Notes under the pieces: model-generated | The model's input: only the letters and a program-made list of their open reading frames with translations | What the model was told of the DNA's origin: nothing | Databases searched by the model: none | Shown: positions 56,301-64,000 of the stretch, piece after piece | How the letters are laid out: each line of letters starts with the position of its first letter | Position numbering within the stretch: position 1 is the stretch's first letter | Made by a program: the position numbers and the translations under genes | Assembly: GCA_019671135.1 (NCBI GenBank) | Contig: JAHRHY010000012.1 | Span: 434,001 to 498,000 of the forward strand | From: Linnemannia hyalina | Lineage: Eukaryota > Mortierellomycota > Mortierellomycetes > Mortierellales > Mortierellaceae | Length of the DNA: 64,000 bases | Direction: 5' to 3'

Positions 56301-59300
56301 GTTTTAGCCACGCCTTCAGAATGACCAGTCCGTGAAGGACCAGGAACCGCCGCAAACAAGCCCGCTCAGTTGTGGCCATAAGTTTTGCCAGCAGGCGCTT
56401 GCTCTTCTCTACCTTGGGCTTCATAAACATGATACGGGCAAGTTTCTCCATCAGAATCGGATCTTCAATACCGCGTGTGACCCTCTGCTCCTCGATCTTT
56501 TCCTCGTAATCGCCATCGTGATTCTTGTCCTTCTTTGGGTGTCGCAGGCTGATCTGGTTTTCGAGGTCAATCTCATCCTCGTCCTCTACTTCATCTAGAT
56601 GGTTGTAGTCGTCCAATCTCGTCGCGGACGACCTCTTGTTACCACCAATGAATCCTGAACAGTTGGCCTCCCCGCAGTAGCACTTTTGTGCCTCAGCGCT
56701 ATGAAAGGCCATCAGTACAAGGGAATATGATGTTAGTTTTGAACCACGAAGCAAATATGGTGTCACCGAATACAGTCGATCCAAATTCGCCATGCATTGA
56801 ACTTACCCATAGCGCTCAAACTGGTAGTCAAATGTCAACTCCTCTCCTTCTGCGACTCGCTTGATGGTAAAGATACCGATCCTGAGTTTGGAGCCGACGA
56901 CCCACTTTTCTAAATGACAGTTGGGGTTGCAGGAGTGGTTGATGAATCTTGCAAGACATCCCTTCTTGGTCGCGTCGATAACCTCGTCCGATTGCAAGGA
57001 CATGAAGTAAAAGTGCTCCACCCCAGCCAAAGAGTACTCCCTTGTCCTCTTGACAAAGCTTGCGTGAGGCAACACTTCTCCGATGTACTCCATAACAAAA
57101 GAGCCACTATTTCAGTTGAAAGGTGTAGTGAATGTGTTAGCACATATATCCAAGCACCTATTGCCGAAAGTAAAAAAAGCGTCTTCTCTGCTACGCAACA
57201 AGCTGTGGACTTACGCTGGTAATCCTTCCATAGCACGGAGACCAAATCCTTTCTTCTCGGTCTTGACAACATCCACGTCTGCATTCTGCTTCATTTGAAA
57301 CCTATGGAATGGTCAGAGAAAGACAGCGTGTTAGTTTCCTATATACTTGTCGAATGTCAAACCATGACTAGCATCCAATTGGTAATACACCACATTATGT
57401 ACCTCCTGTTCAAGCAGTAAGAGCCACAAGGACAGTCGTCTTCGATACATTCCACGAGCAGATTCCTGTTGATGCAGTCTGGACCACATGCCTTCCACCT
57501 TGGGTCACGACCTAATATGCAAACAATGAAAAAATGCACATAAGCATTGGTATTACTCTTACAAAGCGAACCATTCATATACGGACACTTCAATTAAGCT
57601 TCGTCATCCTGACTTACTAGGGTTGAATTTGCACTGGCAAGGGAGGCAGTCGTCCACGGGAGAGTTCCCTGTGTTGGCGCCGCGATAAATGTTGAGCTCG
57701 ATCTGCTGGTAGGTACTTTGGGCTTCGTTTATGGCAGAGGGCAGGCTTTTGATGGGTGGAGGTCCGAGTGGTGGTGGTGGTGGTGGAGGGGGCACAGAGT
57801 GCTTACTCCGGTATAATCGGCGATCATTCTCCTCTTCATCATCGTCGACATGGACCTCCTCGTCATCCGAGTCATAGACTATGCGTCGGCTCCGTGGACG
57901 GGTGAAGCTATCGGCACGATCCGAAGACTCAAATCCATTCCTGTCCTCGCCTTGGATGTCCCTGAAACCAGCATCGAACTCATCCTTAAGCTTCTGCTGA
58001 TATTGACGCTCGGACTCGTTGAGGACGATCTTGTCGGACGACTGGTCCTCCTTGTCAAAATCAAAGAGTCGTGAGAGTGGGATGGGACTTGAGATTTCCA
58101 GTTTTTCCAGCTTTGGGGAATGAGAAGCGGCTTGAGGCAGCGAATTGGACGGGAAGGTGGCGTTTGTTGGAGTTCCTGGCTCAGAGAATGGTGCATGAAG
58201 AGATGCCAGGGAGGCACATATTTCTAAAAAGTCAGTAATACTGCATTAGCCAAACATTGTAACAACAAGTTCATATGTCCTATTGCCGACAAAATGATAG
58301 GTAAGGTAATTTGAGTTACTTACCTGGCTCATCCTGCTTTAGCTCTGGGATAATACTGCTGAATCCTGTCTCCTTGGCGTGCTCGATCGTCATCATGGCA
58401 TCACTTATGGAAGAGGATGGCGACGTGGACGTAGAACTATTTATTGACGAAGGCCCAGCAGAGCTGTCAGCTGATCCGGACGCACGACGCTGAGGCACCA
58501 TTCCGCTTTCCATCATAGAGTCGTCCTTGTGGAGGCTGGGCAGCATATGAACTAGTGGTGGCAGGTCAAGGACGGGAGCCTGGGTGAAGTGCAGGGAATC
58601 CAGAGTCGAAGTGTATGAAATATCCGGTTTGCGCTGTTGGAGTTATGTCTATCAAACAAAAAGATACAAACATGATATGTCCAAGTGGTTAGGAAAGTGC
58701 ACTGCGTCCTTGTTTTGCAAACAGTAAGTTGCTGTTTCGTGATCAGTCCCCGCTCTGCATCAAAAAAGTGCCGTGGTGAGCCAAGAGTCCCGTGCAGTAT
58801 GATGTAATGTAAGGTTCCTTGTTCATCCCGCCCCAGCGCGCTCTGAGAATGGTATATAGACAAGTCCTGGAGCCTTTCTCTGATGAGTCTGCATGCATCC
58901 AGCAGCAGTCCGAACAGATCTGCCAAGACAACAAAAGGTTGTCAACAGGGATTGGTCTGAATTGATCCTTGCTCCTTGTGTCCTCTTGGCAACAACAACA
59001 ATAAACAAAGCCTTTGTGTGAAGCCTGCATTGATTCCATGGTAGGTCTCCTGCTGGGTGCTGCGAAGAAAGGCAGCAAGAGACTCAGGCTCAAGTCCAGT
59101 GATAAGCGTTTGCGTTGCATGCCTTGTCCTGTGAAATACTACAGGTTCAAACAAAAGGAGAAAAAAAAGTGCGTTCTCTCCCTTCAGAAGGGAGGTATGA
59201 AGACAGAGAGCATGGGGGCCAGCAGAAGTAGATTCCGAGGGTTGTTTTATTACCTTTTTGGAAGGCAGGAGGAGGGGGTGCGGCTTGGTTGATTCGGCAG

Positions 59301-59765
59301 TGATGTTTGTCTTTGTTGTTGTTGTTATAGTTGGCGGCAAGTCAGTCGTGGCCAGGTGAAGAGTAATTACAGCGAACGAGGATTAAGAGGCATAAAAAAC
59401 GTGGTGGCAAAAGAAAAAAGAAAAAAGGAAAAAAGAAAAAGAAAGAGAGGCGTCTAGAATACTATAGGAGTATGGAAGTGTGTGCTTTGTACAGGGTGTG
59501 GGGACGGATGAATGTGAAGGAGGGGAAAAGAAAGAAGGAAGGAGGAGAGTGGATGAGGCAGAAAGAAAAAAAAAAAGAAAAAACGAATCAGACAACAAAG
59601 AGCATAAAACAACAACAACAACAACAGCAACAAAGCAGGTGGAAGAGCTGCGTAGAATTAGGAAAGAGAGTATCAACTCAGACTGGACGAGTAAGAAGAA
59701 GGACGTCGTCTTACCTCATCCCCCAAGCTTCCTCGATCGACAGAGGACCTTGACCCGCTAGCCAT
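53355..59765 (-). CDS. SET2: Histone H3 lysine-36 methyltransferase SET2
   Basis: Set2 methylates H3K36 co-transcriptionally while bound to RNA polymerase II. Proposed exons: 59765-59715, 58633-58324, 58223-57618, 57511-57403, 57301-57215, 57106-56807, 56698-56083, 55976-54138, 54039-53956 and 53843-53355, about 1,496 residues. Domains in order: AWS (CLPCQCKFNPS, CGPDCINRNLLVEC), SET (EYIGEVLP, RFINHSCNPNC, FDYQFERYG), post-SET (CYCGEANCSGF), then a long linker with a tyrosine/arginine-rich block, a WW domain (LPPNWSKASDPEGRIYYYNE) and a C-terminal SRI domain (NVVKNMAKYKAKLG onward) for phospho-CTD binding. The 5' end is uncertain: the exon at 58633 is open above the first Met (58546), so I join it in phase to a 17-codon exon with ATG at 59765, across 1.08 kb. 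The intron at 56082 starts with GTTCGT. Confidence 0.9.
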
Positions 59766-59909
59766 TCTCTCCCACGATAGTTTTCTCCATTCTTTAGCTT
59801 TGCCTGCCCTTCCTCAGACAACTTAGCCAGAAGACCACCTTCGCATATTTTTTTTGCCACCACATTTTGGTCGCTGTTGTTTTGAATGGTCAAAACGCAG
59901 TCACAATCT

Positions 59910-59915
59910 TTTATT
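59910..59915 (-). terminator. Poly(A) signal of the cold-shock-domain gene
   Basis: AATAAA on the minus strand lies about 80 bases after the TAA at 59994, and 145 bases before the proposed SET2 ATG. Confidence 0.55.
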
Positions 59916-59993
59916 CAAAAGGTTCAACCTGCAAGAATCAAAAAAAAAGAACAGGCGCAGAGAGTAGGTCACCAGCCATCGCCTCTCAATACT

Positions 59994-61376
59994 TTAGCGG
60001 AGAGAGGCTCCAGAGGCGCCATTCCATTTTCCGCGCTGACCAGTGGAAGAGGTCTGTCCCGGAGATGTCGAGTGACCGCCCGCCTGACCCTGGAGTCCAC
60101 TGCCATGAGTGCCTCCTCCTCCTTCTGCTGCACCTCCTGCTCCGCCGTTGTAGCCCTGCAAGTATCCAGATCCAAATCGATACTGGCTGGTTTGCTGCGC
60201 AGGAGGATATCCAGCGCTTACCCCATACCCATACTGCTGCTGCTGGTCGTATCCCTGACCGTAGCCTTGGCCATAGCCCTGTTGACCACCCAATCCTTGG
60301 CTACCATAGGGCGTGTTGCCAATGTTCGCATATCCACCTCCATATGCTAAGAATAGACGCAAACAAATGGTGTTAGCGGCGCTTGTTGTGCCCGATTAGG
60401 ATTGCCATTTTTCCCGCCATTTTTTCCTCCCTTTGGTTCCGTGGCCTAAACGTACAAAAAAAACATGCTCGGCTAACTTACAGTTCTGTCCGCCAAATCC
60501 ACCAAAGCCGATGCCATATCCACCACTGGCGTTTCTCCCACCAAATCGCGCCTGGGTGTTGGTGTTTCCGAAGGTCGAGTTGCTGCTATTGTTGCTGCTA
60601 TTCGAATTGTACACGAACAAAAAAAGAAAGGTTTGTGTTAACACTCTAGTCGCATCATTGCGTTGCTGGTTGCCAAAGAGGACAGTAGTACTATTGGTAC
60701 TATTGTTTTGCTTTCTTCTTTGCCCTATGCTGGACTGTTGTATTGACTTACTTGAATCCAATTTGATTGTAGCTTTGGTCACCGATGACAGAAGCTCCCT
60801 TTGGACCGGTGACGTTGGACGCCTGCACGCCTTTGGTGCCTTGAACTAGATCAAACTCGACCTACAAACGCGTGTATGTGCAAATGTGACAAGTGTGAGT
60901 GCGAGAAGAGAAAAGAGTCAATATATAATGTATCAGCGATAGTCTGATCAGCTTCTTATGGCATATCCCCAACTCATCAGTAACTTGGCATTATTGCGTG
61001 GACATGTCATATGAGAAAAGGTCGGAAGGACAGTACAAAGTATAGACGAACCTCTTCTCCCTCGGCTAAAGACTTGAACCCTCCATCGTTCTGGATCGCT
61101 GTGTGGTGGACAAAGACTACCAGAAAAGTGAGAAACGAGTAGAGAGAAACAAAAAAAAAATAGAGTCATACAACCGTTTTCTTGTGAACAGTCGACAACG
61201 TAGTACAGACATAACGGAGTAAAAGAGAACAAAGCGAAGACAAAGTGTGAGGTGTGAGACCTACCCTCGTCGACAGGTTCAGCTTCGGTACTCTTAGAAG
61301 GGATGATAAATCCAAAGCCCTTTTGAGTGTTGAAGAACTTGACCTTTCCGGTCTGGCGTGGGGTGGTAGATGACAT
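59994..61376 (-). CDS. Cold-shock-domain (Y-box-like) RNA/DNA-binding protein with Gly/Gln/Tyr-rich tail
   Basis: Five exons: 61376-61265, 61116-61052, 60861-60752, 60597-60482 and 60346-59994, giving 251 residues. Residues 8-85 are a cold-shock domain: GKVKFFNTQKGFGFI holds RNP1, VFVHHTAIQ holds RNP2, and GEEVEFDLVQGTKG closes the barrel. A short insert (PSKSTEAEPVDE) separates the RNP motifs. The rest is Gly-, Gln-, Tyr- and Asn-rich (GYGQGYGQGYDQQQQYGYG), a prion-like tail of the kind found in RNA-granule proteins. The intron at 61051 begins GTTCGT. Exon 4 uses a TAG acceptor at 60598. Role in mRNA handling or stress is inferred from the family. Confidence 0.88.
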
Positions 61377-61584
61377 GGGGTACGGGAAAAAAAGTATGTG
61401 TATTGTGGGCGAGAAAGAGGAAGGGTGAACGCGGTGAGGAGAGATGGTGAGGTGGGTAGAGAACAAAGAGGAAGCGAGCAAAAACGTGTTGGTCGCCAGG
61501 TCAAATGCAACGAAATCAGTCACAAGACGAGCTTGTAGTGATGGAGGTATGTGTGGTATCATGTTGAGTTTATTCTTTTTAGTC

Positions 61585-62510
61585 TTATGCTGTCTTCGCA
61601 ATCTTGATCTGGAAGGTACAGGCGGGCAGAGAGGACGTCTCGGCCACGACGACACTTGCAATGCCCAGGTTGGAAAGAATGCCGCGCAGGATCCCGCATG
61701 GAAACCACAGGTACTATATGCCGCCATTGATGAGAACAAAGACGTCATCCAGTCAGAATAAAACAACAGAGATAGCAATGTCCTGAAAAAAAGCGATAGA
61801 GCACAGTCTGTCCTTACTGGTGTCACTTTCTTCACAGATTCCGCTGAACTCTGGTCGTGTGCCATCCTGGTGAACCAGCGGAAGCCATTATCCTGAAGCA
61901 CATAGACGCCCTAATAGTTCCAGGTGTGAACAAGTGATAGAGAGGTATCAGTACCGACTGATGTAATGTGTGCTGTTCATACTTCGTGTGTTGCCTCAGC
62001 GTGATTAGCTCTGGAAGCCAATTATACGCACTCTGTGATTTGTCTTCAGGTTGTCGACCTGCTTCTTGAACAAGAACATCCAGACCTCCTTGCACACAAA
62101 CTTGACCACATCCAGATTGTCTGTGAACCTCAACCTGTCCTTGCTGATTCTACAAAAGTGAGAGATATGGGCCAATCGGTTAGCCTGTTTAAAGCCTTTT
62201 GCGGAGCAGCATTTATGGTCCCTTGTACAATAAAAGTAGGACTATCATACTTTTCAATGAGCCGCTCGCCTACGCGGAATCCAATCATTTCCAGCTTGTA
62301 GTAGACTGCCTCCATAGCTTCGTCTCCTTCAGAGTAATCCTTGGGTCCTCCGGCGCCATCGTTCGGGCTGCCAAGACTAGGGTCTTTGTCGGTGCTGAGG
62401 CGAAGGGCGTCGTCCTTGATGGTTCTGATCATTGCCTCGACCATCTCTGTCGTGAGGAATTCGACTGCGGACTCGTTGACGAGTTTTACTGGAGCCTGAC
62501 TCGATGCCAT
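61585..62510 (-). CDS. TRS33: TRAPP complex subunit Trs33/TRAPPC6 (Bet3-like fold)
   Basis: TRAPP complexes tether vesicles and activate Rab GTPases at ER-Golgi and Golgi membranes. Four exons: 62510-62251, 62149-62032, 61910-61818 and 61713-61585, giving 199 residues. Family blocks are AVEFLTTEMVEAM, YYKLEMIGFRVGERLIEK, LDVVKFVCKEVWMFLFKKQ, DNLKTNHRGVYVLQDN and the C-terminal YLWFPCGILRGILSNLGI with SLPACTFQIKI. A 40-residue acidic/Gly insert lies between the first two helices. The second intron has a GTGCGT donor, chosen because it restores TNH-x-GVYVLQDN. The gene is divergent from HAP3. Confidence 0.92.
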
Positions 62511-62938
62511 AGTGTATGTAGGTCGTGTAAGGGTTAAATATGGGGGTGTTTCTGTGTGTGTCCTGTGCGGTCGAGAGAGAGAGCTTCCTACTTGTGATGA
62601 GAGTGATGATGGCGACGCGACGAAGATGGAGAGGAATAAGGCAGTCGAGGAAGGATAATCACGTACAACGTCAACAACGTACACAGAATTTGCCTCACTG
62701 ACTTGTGCGAGGAAGAAGAAAAAAAATCTCAAATGAAACAAGCGGGGTGCTGACTAGTCGAAGAAAAGGTGCAACGAGAAAAAAAAAAGCTTGCCGCGGT
62801 CCTTTCCTTTTCTCATCAACACTTTGCCTCTCCCCGCCAACAACACCCACAGCAAACTCACAACCCGCTCACAGACCACAAGAACATAAAAGCCAGAGAA
62901 GAGCATACAAACAAAACCTCAACTTCGTACGCACCACC
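62511..62938. promoter_or_regulatory. Shared promoter region of TRS33 and HAP3
   Basis: The two divergent ATGs are 428 bases apart, so both promoters lie here. It holds AG-rich stretches on the TRS33 side and A runs near 62720 and 62785. A clear TATA box is not seen. Confidence 0.5.
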
Positions 62939-63882
62939 ATGTCTGAGCAGCACCAGTCCGGAGACGAGTTGGATGACTATAAGGAGCAGGATCGCTTCTT
63001 GCCCATCGCCAACGTAGCCAGGATTATGAAGAAGGCTCTCCCCGACAACGCAAAGATTGCAAAGGAGGCCAAGGAGACCGTGCAGGAGTGCGTCTCAGAG
63101 TTTATCTCCTTCATCACCAGCGAAGGTATGTCTCCCTCTCCTCTTTTGAATTCAAACACGAATGCAAATGCCTCAACTCTCGTTGTTAATAAAGTGGCAG
63201 TGGAAACATCGTTTTGTTAGCTGTGGTTGTTCTTTTTCTCTGTTGTTTTACCCACACTCGTTCGTTCCCTCTCCGTTGTTACACTTCACCCACACACTCA
63301 CTGTCTTACCCATGCTCCTGTTACCTCAAAATTAGCCAGCGACAGATGCCAGCTTGAGAAGCGCAAGACGATCAACGGCGAGGATATCCTGTGGGCAATG
63401 CAGTCCCTTGGATTCGAGAACTATGCCGAGGCACTCAAGATTTACCTGTCAAAATACAGAGAGGTAAATAACAGAAACGTCAATGCTAGAGCGATTTGCT
63501 TGGTTTTCACTGGACGATCATGGAGCCTCGTTTGTCTGTTTTTCTGTTTGGTTTTGCGCCAACCTACAAAACAAAAGGAAAAAAACCCCCTACAAGAACA
63601 GTAGAACTAAAACCTTGTCTCCCTCGCAACTATTGTCTTGGATCTCTGCACTGCACAACCCCCTTCTGACCCCTTCCTTCTCTCCTGCCTCCCTTTACCG
63701 TTTCTTTTTCTAAAAAAAATAATCAATAGACCACTAAAATTGAACGTCAGGCAGCAACAACAAAGGACAAGGAGGGCGAGGAGGAGACCAAGAACTTGGA
63801 TGATGGCGGTATTTTCCATCAGCAGGACGTCAATGCTGGATATTATCATCAGCAGAACGGCGAGTACTCCAACATCCACTAA
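62939..63882 (+). CDS. HAP3: CCAAT-binding factor subunit HAP3 / NF-YB
   Basis: Three exons: 62939-63125, 63336-63463 and 63730-63882, giving 155 residues. The histone-fold domain is complete: [17 protein letters not shown], then [18 protein letters not shown], followed by [21 protein letters not shown] and [15 protein letters not shown]. It dimerises with the NF-YC subunit and, with NF-YA (Hap2), binds CCAAT boxes; in fungi the complex controls respiration, iron and nitrogen genes. The C-terminus beyond the histone fold is short and Gln/His-rich, with no activation domain evident. Donors are GTATGT and GTAAAT. Confidence 0.96.
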
Positions 63883-64000
63883 AAGGAGATCCGCCCATCA
63901 GCACTCTTTGTAAAAGGCGTTGAACAAAAAAACAATTACACACATACTTTCCCCATTTTTACATACTCTTAAAAGAAGGAGAGACACCATCCCCTTTCCT

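Noticed and set aside
59711..59893. Minus-strand frame reading KLSEEGQAKLKNGENY
   Set aside because: It looks protein-like but has no ATG before its last codons, overlaps the poly(A) region of the cold-shock gene, and shares its donor with the better-supported 17-codon SET2 exon in another frame.

Overview
The window is nuclear DNA of a filamentous fungus. Genes lie on both strands and most are broken by short introns with GTAAGT-like donors, an internal CTAAC branch motif and TAG or CAG acceptors. Long homopurine/homopyrimidine tracts and A/T runs fill the intergenic DNA. The NACHT-type receptor tail with pentapeptide and WD40 repeats, the PC-esterase-like type II membrane protein and the general protein similarity suggest an early-diverging Mucoromycota fungus, most likely Mortierellomycotina. 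This is inferred from protein style only, with no database search.

Layout. 0-3.5 kb: the C-terminal part of an NLR-like protein with two predicted WD40 propellers (cut by the left edge), then a decayed pirin pseudogene. 3.5-17 kb: CCA-adding enzyme CCA1, a cytochrome b5-acyl-CoA dehydrogenase fusion, a 2-oxoglutarate/Fe(II) oxygenase and an NFKBIL1-like protein on the minus strand, then SLX9 (ribosome biogenesis) on the plus strand. 17-30 kb: translation elongation factor eEF2 (-), dihydrofolate reductase (+), an acetate-transporter-family protein (-) and a PC-esterase-like protein (+). 30-42.6 kb: a single-pass membrane protein with PPxY motifs (-), two doubtful small ORFs, mitochondrial-type serine hydroxymethyltransferase (-), a Siw14/Oca1-type phosphatase (+) and a Sel1-repeat protein (-). 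42.6-48.5 kb is a 5.8 kb gap without a recognisable gene. 48.5-64 kb: a Pho80-like cyclin (+), a cytochrome b5 reductase-like protein (-), the histone H3K36 methyltransferase SET2 (-), a cold-shock-domain protein (-), TRAPP subunit Trs33 (-) and the CCAAT-binding subunit HAP3/NF-YB (+).

Most genes are housekeeping: tRNA maturation, translation, ribosome biogenesis, one-carbon/folate metabolism (DHFR and SHMT act in the same folate cycle), chromatin, vesicle tethering and transcription. They do not form an obvious cluster. The less ordinary items are the NLR tail, the pirin relic, the cyt b5-ACAD fusion, the PC-esterase-like protein lacking the usual catalytic residues, the PPxY membrane protein, a perfect 18-bp inverted repeat near 37.8 kb, and a cyclin whose fold is interrupted by a long low-complexity insert. 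I found no CRISPR array, rRNA, convincing tRNA or intact transposon. Exon boundaries were placed by hand from reading frame, splice signals and family similarity; no transcript data were available.
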